A program made the position numbers and the translations under genes. From NCBI GenBank assembly GCA_034437695.1, contig DAOTTJ010000479.1:1-32728 (forward strand): a stretch of 32,728 bases of DNA, read 5' to 3'. Each line of letters opens with the position of its first letter. Within the stretch, counting starts at the first letter, position 1. The notes beneath the pieces were generated by a model. The model had not been told where the DNA came from. It saw only the letters and a list, made by a program, of their open reading frames with translations, and ran no database searches. Source of the DNA: Paraktedonobacter sp034437695. Lineage in GTDB: Bacteria > Chloroflexota > Ktedonobacteria > Ktedonobacterales > Ktedonobacteraceae. Positions 14,177-20,758 of the stretch are shown here, one piece after another.

Positions 14177-15593
14177 CGACGATTTCTTCTCACCCGAGGG
14201 ATTGGATGAGCGATTGGAGCTGGCGCGGCAGTTACAGACGGCTGGTCTTGAGAGGCAGAGGATAGAGAGCAGCGAGTCGCATGCGCAGCTTCTGGCGAGG
14301 CTGCAAGACCTCTATCGGGCGGAGAGCATACGTGATGCCCAGTCGGTCCAGCGGGTCTGGGAGCGTCTTGCCACGCAGCACATCGACGTGCCGTTGTTAG
14401 AAGAACCCGCGCTGGACGCGGGCAAACTCCACCTGCATGTAGTCAAGCCGGTGTACAAAAGCACATCTGAGGCTACGAAGCGCGAGGCGCGAAGACCATC
14501 AACACGTACGCTAGTTGCGCTGGTTGCGTCGTTTTTTATCCTGGTTATGGTTGGTGGGATGCTGATGGTGTATCAGACTTTGCCGGGCGTTGGCAGGATA
14601 CACATGGGTACGCCTGGAGCAAAACCGTCGTCTGCGCTCGCTGCGCCCATCCCCGGCTATCCCCTGCCGGGGCGTAAGCTTGCCACTACCCCGGCTTCGT
14701 GGGATGCTTTCTATGTGCTTGCGTGGTCGCCCGATGGCAAGCGTCTGGCGATGGTGACGCGCAATGAGGTCTGGATCTGGGAGATGGCGACCGGTAGATA
14801 CACACTTGTGGTACAGCCCGAAAAGCTTGCAGTAGAGCCGATTCGAGCGCTTGCGTGGTCGGCTGATGGTCGATACCTGGCCGTGGGGACAAACCCGGTG
14901 CAGGTGATTGATCCCGTGACCTATCGAGTGCTTTTCAACTTTCCGGTCTACGCCTTCTGGCCTACCACCAGTTACGACTACCAGGCGGCCATTACGGCGC
15001 TTGCGTGGTCGCCTGATAGTCGCAGACTGGCCATTGCCGCGCTCCGTTTTGGCAACGGCTGTGTGGTGCAGTTGCGCGATGTCAGGCAGTCGACGCTCTT
15101 GATGAACTCTTATCCATGTGGATCTTCCTCGACCGGAGTTTCCGCGCTCTCGTGGTCGTCGGATGCGGCGGACCTGGCCTCGACTGACGATCGCATGGTC
15201 CAGGCCTGGGATGTCGCCACTGGGAGCACGATTTTTCAGCAGCCCGTGCAGAATTCCACAGTCGTTGTCTGGTCGCCGACTCGGCCTGATCAGCTAGCAT
15301 TTATCGACAATAACCGTGCGCTTGTCTGGGATGTGGGCATGAACTTTCTAGTGAGCCAGTACGCAGTGACCGGCGAGAGCGCGTTGACCTGGTCGCCCGA
15401 TGGTCTGTACCTGGCTGTCGTCAATGGTGGGAAAGTTGTCATCTGGCAGGCGGTCGGCGGGAAACATCTCTTCACCTATAGCGCCACCGCGCACGTCATA
15501 CATACGTTGGCCTGGTCGCCCGATGGAGGTGAGCTAGCAGCGGGTGAGGGCGACCAGTCGGCACAGAACCGCGTGTACGTCTGGAGCACCTGA
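14166..15593 (+). CDS. Membrane-anchored seven-bladed WD40 protein, candidate anti-sigma/sensor
   Basis: The 475-residue product has a charged N-terminal cytoplasmic part (1-112), one membrane helix (about 115-137, VALVASFFILVMVGGMLMVY), a short linker, then a C-terminal WD40 propeller. Seven blades can be counted by their W-S signature: LAWSPDG near 180, LAWSADG, LAWSPDS, LSWSSDA, VVWSPT, LTWSPDG and LAWSPDG near 455. The propeller would lie outside the membrane. The gene starts within the end of the ECF sigma gene, the usual place of an anti-sigma factor. The N-terminal part lacks the zinc-binding HxxxCxxC of common ZAS anti-sigma factors and I recognise no known anti-sigma domain. Sensing through the propeller and sigma binding through the N-terminus are inferred from position and topology. 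Confidence 0.82.
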   Translation: MLNNDDFFSPEGLDERLELARQLQTAGLERQRIESSESHAQLLARLQDLYRAESIRDAQSVQRVWERLATQHIDVPLLEEPALDAGKLHLHVVKPVYKSTSEATKREARRPSTRTLVALVASFFILVMVGGMLMVYQTLPGVGRIHMGTPGAKPSSALAAPIPGYPLPGRKLATTPASWDAFYVLAWSPDGKRLAMVTRNEVWIWEMATGRYTLVVQPEKLAVEPIRALAWSADGRYLAVGTNPVQVIDPVTYRVLFNFPVYAFWPTTSYDYQAAITALAWSPDSRRLAIAALRFGNGCVVQLRDVRQSTLLMNSYPCGSSSTGVSALSWSSDAADLASTDDRMVQAWDVATGSTIFQQPVQNSTVVVWSPTRPDQLAFIDNNRALVWDVGMNFLVSQYAVTGESALTWSPDGLYLAVVNGGKVVIWQAVGGKHLFTYSATAHVIHTLAWSPDGGELAAGEGDQSAQNRVYVWST

Positions 15594-15597
15594 TGAC

Positions 15598-15635
15598 AAA
15601 AGACGGGGATACCAACTATATCGGTCTCCCCGTCT
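15598..15635 (-). terminator. Terminator of the TetR-MFS operon (minus strand)
   Basis: AGACGGGGA (15601-15609) and TCCCCGTCT (15627-15635) form a 9-bp stem, with a further ACC/GGT pairing inside. On the minus strand the stem runs into TTTG. It lies 36 bases beyond the stop of the MFS gene and between two convergent genes, so it may serve both, more clearly the minus strand. Confidence 0.6.
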
Positions 15636-15671
15636 CTGTGTTGCCGGAGCAGTTTGAGTCTGTTGCTCTCT

Positions 15672-17252
15672 CTATTCGCTCAGCACAGGCTGGCGTTCGA
15701 GTTCCACATCCTCACCGCGTGCTTTTGCCTCTTTGTACGCCTGGATCGCTGGATCGCGTCCAATGATCAGTGCCAGGACAATTGTAGCTGAGCAGTAGAT
15801 CAGTACTAGCCAGAACGTATCGGATAATCCCATGACCGTCGCGTTTTGGACTACACATGTGCGGATCGCCGCCTGATTGAGTGTTGTCCCTCCGGCGCTC
15901 ACGCAGGTCGCGGCCATCCCACTGAGATGGTGGCTGGCCACGCCGGCCTGGATAGCTTTACCGATATCCTGCGCGTGATTGGCAGCCTGCTGCGTCAGGT
16001 AGGTGGTCAGAGCTGCGACCCCGATTGCGCCCGCGATCTGCCGCGTGACAGTAACCAGAGAAGAGGCTTTCGCCATAGCTCGGTTGCTGACCACTGAGAG
16101 GGCGAGCGTTTGCAGGGGGGTATTGACCAGACCCAGACCCAGACCGCGCAAGATCAGCCAGATCTGTAGCGATTGTCCGGTGGTGTTGAGATTGATCTGT
16201 GCCAGACCGTATGAGCCGCCAACCAGCGCGAGCAGTCCAGTCACGACCAGGATGCGTGGACCCAGGCGATTATAGAGAACGCCCGCGATCGCCATGCCAG
16301 CACCTGTTGCCAGGCCCTGACCGATCAGAAACTCACCTGCTGTCAACGCCGAGTCGCCCTGCACATTTTCGAAGAAGAGTGGGAGCAAGAAGAGCGCCCC
16401 AAACATCACCGAGACCACCACCCACATCAGCAGATTGGCGATTGAAAAGGTGTAGTTAGTAAACAGCCGTATATCGATCACCGGGTCACTGACTCGTAGC
16501 TCAACCACGACAAAGGCCACCAGGACAATCACACCGATAATAATGAACGGCAGGACTTCCTGGCTGCCCCAGCCCTTTGCGCCGGCTTCAGTGATGCCAT
16601 AGACCAGCGAGGTGAAGCCCACCATCGAGAGCAGAAGTCCAGCGATATCGAAGCGCTTTTTCGTAGCTTCGATCTGTTCTTCGCGTTCGGCCAGGCGTCC
16701 TGGCAGCACGAAAATCGCCATCACCAGCGCGATGATCCCGATAGGAATATTGATAGTAAAGATCGCGGCCCAGTCGAAGCGTGTGCTCAAGAAGCCGCCG
16801 ATCGTCGGACCGAAGGCTGGGGCCATCATAATAGGAATGCCGATTGCTGCGGTAACCGGGCCGCGCTCGTTAGGCGGGAAGATGCGATAGACAATTGCAA
16901 AGGCCACCGGCATCAAAGCCCCGCCTCCGATACCTTGAAAGATGCGAAATGCAATCAACGCCTCTTTCGTCGGAGCCAGCGCACAGAGGGTGGAACCGAG
17001 TGTAAACAAGATAAGAGACGTAAGAAAAACCAGCTTTGAACCGACCCGGTCGCTCAGATATCCCACAATCGGGATAACCGCCGCCTGAGCAAGAAAGTAA
17101 GCCGAGGCGACCCAGGTGATCGATTCAAAATCGGTATGAAAAGCTTTCTGCATCTGTGGCAGCGTTACGCTCACAATGGTATTATCGAGAATGGCCATAA
17201 ACAAGCCTAACGAAACAACCGTTACGACTTGCCATTTATATCCTCTCGTCAT
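15672..17252 (-). CDS. DHA2-family multidrug efflux transporter (MFS, EmrB/QacA type)
   Basis: A 526-residue inner-membrane proton antiporter predicted to export drugs or toxic small molecules. It shows the family motifs: FMAILDNTIVSVTLPQM (about 18-34), motif A GYLSDRVGSKLVFL (63-76), the ALIAFRIFQGIGGGALMP block (about 93-110), and motif C APAFGPTIGGFLS (about 143-155). About 14 hydrophobic helices can be followed, as expected for DHA2. The start ATG overlaps the TetR stop (ATGA), so it is co-transcribed and probably repressed by that regulator. Its substrate cannot be told from sequence. Confidence 0.92.
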   Translation of the reverse strand: MTRGYKWQVVTVVSLGLFMAILDNTIVSVTLPQMQKAFHTDFESITWVASAYFLAQAAVIPIVGYLSDRVGSKLVFLTSLILFTLGSTLCALAPTKEALIAFRIFQGIGGGALMPVAFAIVYRIFPPNERGPVTAAIGIPIMMAPAFGPTIGGFLSTRFDWAAIFTINIPIGIIALVMAIFVLPGRLAEREEQIEATKKRFDIAGLLLSMVGFTSLVYGITEAGAKGWGSQEVLPFIIIGVIVLVAFVVVELRVSDPVIDIRLFTNYTFSIANLLMWVVVSVMFGALFLLPLFFENVQGDSALTAGEFLIGQGLATGAGMAIAGVLYNRLGPRILVVTGLLALVGGSYGLAQINLNTTGQSLQIWLILRGLGLGLVNTPLQTLALSVVSNRAMAKASSLVTVTRQIAGAIGVAALTTYLTQQAANHAQDIGKAIQAGVASHHLSGMAATCVSAGGTTLNQAAIRTCVVQNATVMGLSDTFWLVLIYCSATIVLALIIGRDPAIQAYKEAKARGEDVELERQPVLSE

Positions 17253-17935
17253 GTTGTCGATCCTTCTTGTGTTGTATTAAGAATGCCATGCAATATGAGT
17301 TCAACAATCTGTTGACGTGCGTATACCAGCGCTTCCTCGGGCGTATCGGTCTCTTCGCCAAAGAAACACTGATAGCGTGGCAGGTTAATCAGATGCATGA
17401 TGCACATATTTGCAATACTTAGGAGCAAAAACCGCGGGTTGATCTTTGGATTGATGATACCGGCATCCTGGGCTTTGTGTAAGAAATTGCTGAGGCAGAG
17501 CACCGCTTCTTTGTGGACCGCGATCTCATTGGTCGAACGGTTAAGAAACGTTTGCCAGCCCTCGGCGGCCTCCCAGGCCATGATGCGCAGTGTCCGCGGA
17601 TTTTGGGTCAAAAACAAAAAGTAGCGTTTGACGCTCATATCTAGAAAGAGGCGTACGAGACTGGCATTTATATCTTCATTGTTTTCAACCAGAGACTTGA
17701 GCGGTTCCAGATAGGTCGTCGTCATCCGTGTTTTCAAATGAGCAATAATGGTCCAATAAAGGCCTTCATTATCACCGAAGTAATGGAAAATCAGGCTTTT
17801 ATTATAGCCGGACTCAGCAGCGATGACATCGATGCGTGCTCCATCAAACCCTTCGCGTGCGAATACTTCCTCTGCGGCTTCCAGAATTGCCTCTCGCGCA
17901 ACTTCGGCGTCGCGTTCGCGACCAGCTCTGACCAC
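17249..17935 (-). CDS. TetR-family transcriptional repressor
   Basis: A 228-residue regulator with an N-terminal TetR helix-turn-helix: AILEAAEEVFAREGF (about 16-30), then IDVIAAESGYNKSLIFHYFGD (36-56). The C-terminal ligand-binding part is divergent, as usual. The start is a GTG at 17935 with AGGTGAAGA upstream. It overlaps the efflux gene by 4 bases and sits directly behind a promoter with two operator-like palindromes, so it most likely represses its own operon until a transported compound binds. Confidence 0.92.
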   Translation of the reverse strand: MVRAGRERDAEVAREAILEAAEEVFAREGFDGARIDVIAAESGYNKSLIFHYFGDNEGLYWTIIAHLKTRMTTTYLEPLKSLVENNEDINASLVRLFLDMSVKRYFLFLTQNPRTLRIMAWEAAEGWQTFLNRSTNEIAVHKEAVLCLSNFLHKAQDAGIINPKINPRFLLLSIANMCIMHLINLPRYQCFFGEETDTPEEALVYARQQIVELILHGILNTTQEGSTT

Positions 17936-17955
17936 CTTCTCTTCACCTATCTCTT

Positions 17956-17994
17956 TCTAACTAACCAGTTTGTTGAATTAACTATCTAGTTAGA
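17956..17994. promoter_or_regulatory. Duplicated TetR operator-like palindromes
   Basis: AACTAACCAGTT (17959-17970) and AACTATCTAGTT (17980-17991) each have AACT...AGTT symmetry. The wider arms TCTAACTA and TAGTTAGA make the whole 17956-17994 block an imperfect inverted repeat with 12 of 15 bases matching. The centres are 21 bases apart, two helical turns, which suits two repressor dimers side by side at the transcription start. Confidence 0.6.
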
Positions 17995-18022
17995 TAATAA
18001 ACCATAGGGAGAGAGTTGTCAA
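17994..18022 (-). promoter_or_regulatory. Promoter of the TetR-efflux operon
   Basis: On the minus strand TTGACA (18022-18017) and TATTAT (17999-17994) are separated by exactly 17 bases: a near-consensus promoter. The operator-like repeats begin right at the end of the -10 box, so repressor binding would block the polymerase. Confidence 0.7.
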
Positions 18023-18061
18023 GGGGAGAGAGGCGTTGGAGCGAAATCATCTGAACGGCCC

Positions 18062-18092
18062 TTGACCCTTCCGTTAGGGGATAGTATATCCT
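18062..18092 (+). promoter_or_regulatory. MerR-type promoter with 19-bp spacer
   Basis: TTGACC (18062-18067) is followed by TATCCT (18087-18092) with a 19-base spacer. The spacer contains the dyad CCCT-TCCGTT-AGGG. An over-long spacer with a central dyad is the mark of promoters activated by MerR proteins twisting the DNA. An alternative TATATC gives a normal 17-base spacer. It lies 75 bases upstream of the MerR gene. Confidence 0.45.
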
Positions 18093-18167
18093 ATGGATGT
18101 GGACAGAAAGAAGGCCTTCTACAAAGCCACGGTGGATCGCGACCTGGAGAGATGAAAGAAGGGCGAT

Positions 18168-19001
18168 ATGCTCAGAATTGGTGATTTCTCGAAGCTTGGA
18201 CTTGTTTCCACTAAGACGTTACGCTACTACGACGAGCTGGGCCTGCTCAAACCTATACAGGTTGACGAATGCACAGGGTACCGTTATTACTCGATCAGTC
18301 AGTTAGCGCGTCTGCATCGCATTTTGGCGCTTAAAGACATGGGTCTGGCGCTGGACCAGATTGCCCGTCTCCTAGATCAGGAACTGACCCCCGAGCAGAT
18401 TCGTGGGATGCTCAGGCTTCAACAGCTTGAGCTTGAGGCAGGGCTGGTCGAGGGAGAGCGTCGTTTAACACGCGTGAAATCCTGGCTACGTGCTTTTGCA
18501 AAGGAGGCTGTTATGTCCGTATACGAGGTTGTTCTGAAGAAAGTTGCTCCGGTCCGTGTGGCGTGTGTCCATACTATAGTGCCGGATATGGAGCAGCTTG
18601 GTCCGACCCTAACGCGTGCCTTCGATCAGGTGGCCGCCTACATTCAGGCTCATGGTGCGCTGTGTGACACACCTGGTATCACTATATATGAGGAGGAGGG
18701 ATACTGCGAAAAAAATTACAAAATTTGCGTCTGTCTCCCATTTGTCGGTGAGTTAGAAGGAGATAGCGAGGTTGAGGTTTGCGACCTACCGAGCATCGAA
18801 ACGGCTGCCTCGGTGGTCCACCACGGCCCATTTCATATGCTGGGACAGGCGTACGATACTGTTTACCGTTGGATCGAAGCAAATGGCTACCAGACTAACT
18901 GGCACGCCCGTGACCTCAATCTGGTGTATGTACGTGATGGAGATCCGACGCAGTACGTTACAGAGATCCAGTTCCCAGTTGAGAAACAGGTAGTCTCATG
19001 A
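18168..19001 (+). CDS. MerR-family regulator with GyrI/BmrR-type ligand-binding domain
   Basis: A 277-residue regulator. The N-terminal MerR winged helix is clear: LRIGDFSKLGLVSTKTLRYY (2-21), DELGLLKP, then TGYRYYSISQLARL (36-49). A dimerising helix covers about 75-113. Residues about 117-275 match the GyrI-like/BmrR C-terminal fold, which binds hydrophobic or cationic drugs: VHHGPFHMLG (about 222-231) and the family ending TEIQFPVEK. AAGGGCG lies just before the ATG. It is transcribed away from the TetR-efflux operon across a short shared region, so it may regulate itself and perhaps the efflux pump, as BmrR does for Bmr. That link is inference. Confidence 0.9.
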   Translation: MLRIGDFSKLGLVSTKTLRYYDELGLLKPIQVDECTGYRYYSISQLARLHRILALKDMGLALDQIARLLDQELTPEQIRGMLRLQQLELEAGLVEGERRLTRVKSWLRAFAKEAVMSVYEVVLKKVAPVRVACVHTIVPDMEQLGPTLTRAFDQVAAYIQAHGALCDTPGITIYEEEGYCEKNYKICVCLPFVGELEGDSEVEVCDLPSIETAASVVHHGPFHMLGQAYDTVYRWIEANGYQTNWHARDLNLVYVRDGDPTQYVTEIQFPVEKQVVS

Positions 19002-19077
19002 CCGTTTTGGGCAAAAGCTGATGGGAGTCGTTTATTAGCCAGCCGTCCGCCCACTCCAGCTTTGCCCCTGCTGTGCG

Positions 19078-19110
19078 CGAGAGATAGCGTTGTACAAACG
19101 TTATCTCTCG
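19078..19110. terminator. 14-bp hairpin between the MerR gene and a small minus-strand ORF
   Basis: CGAGAGATAGCGTT (19078-19091) and AACGTTATCTCTCG (19097-19110) pair over 14 positions with one mismatch (G-U in one transcript) and a 5-base loop. No T-run follows on either strand, so it is only a weak terminator candidate. The stop codon of the small minus-strand frame lies inside it. Confidence 0.4.
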
Positions 19111-19319
19111 ACGTGCGCCCTGGTTTCGGGTGGTGTGGTATTCGCAGGCTTGTTCTGTCCGTCGTTCATGCTGCTGGCATAGCTGTACGCGTCGTGGCGT
19201 ACATCAAACGAGCGAACGATGGGGTCGTCGGGACCCGGTTCTCCGTTTGCTGAGAGTGACTCGCGGACTAAAAATATCTGCTCGGTGAGGAATTGAACGT
19301 AGTAGTGATTTTCTTTCAT
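19101..19319 (-). CDS. Small hypothetical protein
   Basis: A possible 72-residue protein from the ATG at 19319. The frame stays open upstream to a TTG at 19361. It starts MKENHYYVQFLTEQIFLVRE, with a short middle part rich in Asp/Pro/Gly (GEPGPDDPIVRSF) and a hydrophilic tail. The aromatic, beta-like first half and balanced composition look like a real protein rather than a chance frame, but I recognise no family. The ribosome site is weak (AAAGG, 15 bases away). It lies between convergent regulators and has no clear partner. Confidence 0.45.
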   Translation of the reverse strand: MKENHYYVQFLTEQIFLVRESLSANGEPGPDDPIVRSFDVRHDAYSYASSMNDGQNKPANTTPPETRAHVER

Positions 19320-19451
19320 GATGTGATATAGCCTTTCGGTATTACCTCGCGAGGAGATCAAGCTGTTTTTGATCTCTATCTGATTGCCCTATTGTCGCAG
19401 GGCTAGACATTTGCGAGGCGACTCTAGCAGTCGTGGCATGTGCTGACCGCT

Positions 19452-19970
19452 TTAAGCGTGGAGAGCGACGTTCGCCAGTCGTTCTTTCTCGCGTTCGAGG
19501 CGATTGGCATCGTCCATTTTATTGAGATCTTTCCAGGGTGTATTCGCCGCGTCGAATTTCACGCCGTCAAAAACGGCTTTCTTCAGATCGGCGTCCTGGA
19601 GATCGATGCCCCGCACGTCGGCGTTGCTGAGATCGGCCTCCTGGAGATTGGCGCGGCAAAGCTTCGCATTGCGCAGGTCCGCCCCGCGTATCTGTGCTTT
19701 CTGGAGATTCGCACCACTCAGATCGGCATTGCGCAGATCGGCGTGGCGTAAGTCTGCGCCGCGCAAGTCTGCCTCGCGCAGATCGGCGTGTTGTAGATCG
19801 GCTTCGGTCAGATCCGCCGCGTGGAAATCGATGCCACGTAGATGGGCCTGAGCAAGGTTTGCGCCGTGCAGATCTGGCTCAAAGGCTTGCAGTTCAGAGT
19901 AGTCTCGCCGCCAGATATTCCAACGCGTATTTCCCAACGTGAGCAATTCAAGCGGTTTCTGATAGTTCAT
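19452..19970 (-). CDS. Pentapeptide-repeat protein
   Basis: Residues about 32-143 of this 172-residue protein are about 22 tandem pentapeptides of the A(D/N)LXX type, for example LTEADLQHADLREADL, folding as a right-handed quadrilateral beta helix. The short N-terminal part (1-31, with WNIWRRDYSELQAFEPDL) and the charged C-terminal tail (about 145-172, DANRLEREKERL) are unique. There is no membrane segment. Some family members (Qnr, MfpA) mimic DNA and protect gyrase, others have unknown roles, so the job here cannot be told. AGGA stands 10 bases before the ATG. At DNA level the repeats give 15-base periodic CAGATCGGC-like blocks. Confidence 0.9.
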   Translation of the reverse strand: MNYQKPLELLTLGNTRWNIWRRDYSELQAFEPDLHGANLAQAHLRGIDFHAADLTEADLQHADLREADLRGADLRHADLRNADLSGANLQKAQIRGADLRNAKLCRANLQEADLSNADVRGIDLQDADLKKAVFDGVKFDAANTPWKDLNKMDDANRLEREKERLANVALHA

Positions 19971-20116
19971 AGCGTTTACTTCCTATCCGTTTTCGTCTGT
20001 ATTTAGTGGCTACTGGGAGGCCTAAAATGTATGCTCTGTCGGTCGAGTATCCTTGACACGCCCTGAAGTGAGCGTATCGACGATAGAGAGGACCGGCGTT
20101 CTATAGAGGTTTTTGT

Positions 20117-20614
20117 TCACATGCCTACTTGTTGCTGGCCCGCCTCGACGCACCAGAGCCACTTGTCGGTACCTCGTGCGATCTCGGTGAAGATCTCAGC
20201 AGTATCGGCATCGTGTAGCTCGGTCGCCTGTGCGCTGGCGTAGCGGGTATGTCGTCCAAAGGCGGTGAGAAACGTTGAAAGTGCGTCGCTCTGACCTATT
20301 GCACTGGCCGGCCTATACCCGTCGAGTGAAGATCGTCCTGCGACCGAACGTACAGTACCTTCGGCGTTGCCGCCGAGCTGCACAATGCGTTCGGCGATCC
20401 TGTTTGCATACTTCTCCACTTCCTTTGTCACCTTGTCGAATAGCTCGCGCAGGGCCAGGAAGTTAGGGCCTTTGACATTCCAGTAGGCCTGTCTGCTTTG
20501 CAGTTGCAGGTCGATGGCATCAGCTAAGCGGCGGTTCAGGATCTCGACCAGTCTGGCCTGGATGTCTTCAGACAAGGCGGTGTTTGGCTCAGGCATGGGC
20601 GGCGTCTCTTTCAT
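20117..20614 (-). CDS. Dps/ferritin-like protein with altered ferroxidase centre
   Basis: A 165-residue four-helix protein of the Dps family, which normally forms 12-subunit shells that oxidise and store iron and protect DNA. The family signature is clear in SRQAYWNVKGPNFLALRELF (residues 40-59) and YANRIAERIVQLGG (69-82). Dps ferroxidase ligands are His in AHWNVKG, His in ALHELFD, Asp in YADxIAER and Glu in the same AER. Here they read Y44, R56, N71 and E75, so three of four are replaced. Iron oxidation is therefore doubtful. The shell or DNA-protection role may remain. A second Met at residue 7 is an alternative start; neither has a strong ribosome site. It diverges from the SARP-type regulator. 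Confidence 0.85.
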   Translation of the reverse strand: MKETPPMPEPNTALSEDIQARLVEILNRRLADAIDLQLQSRQAYWNVKGPNFLALRELFDKVTKEVEKYANRIAERIVQLGGNAEGTVRSVAGRSSLDGYRPASAIGQSDALSTFLTAFGRHTRYASAQATELHDADTAEIFTEIARGTDKWLWCVEAGQQQVGM

Positions 20615-20758
20615 TCAAGCAATGTTTTGTGCGATACTAGGGAAAGTCTGTCCTGTGATCGACCGAAACTCTCTGACATGCTTGTGTTTCTTGTATCGGG
20701 AGTTCGCTTTACAAACTCTGAGCCTATCATAACAGCAGAGCGTTAGAAAGACCGTTAA

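Noticed and set aside
19520..19870. Regular 15-base spaced repeats that could suggest a CRISPR or satellite array.
   Set aside because: They are the coding repeats of the pentapeptide protein; there are no spacer-like unique segments.
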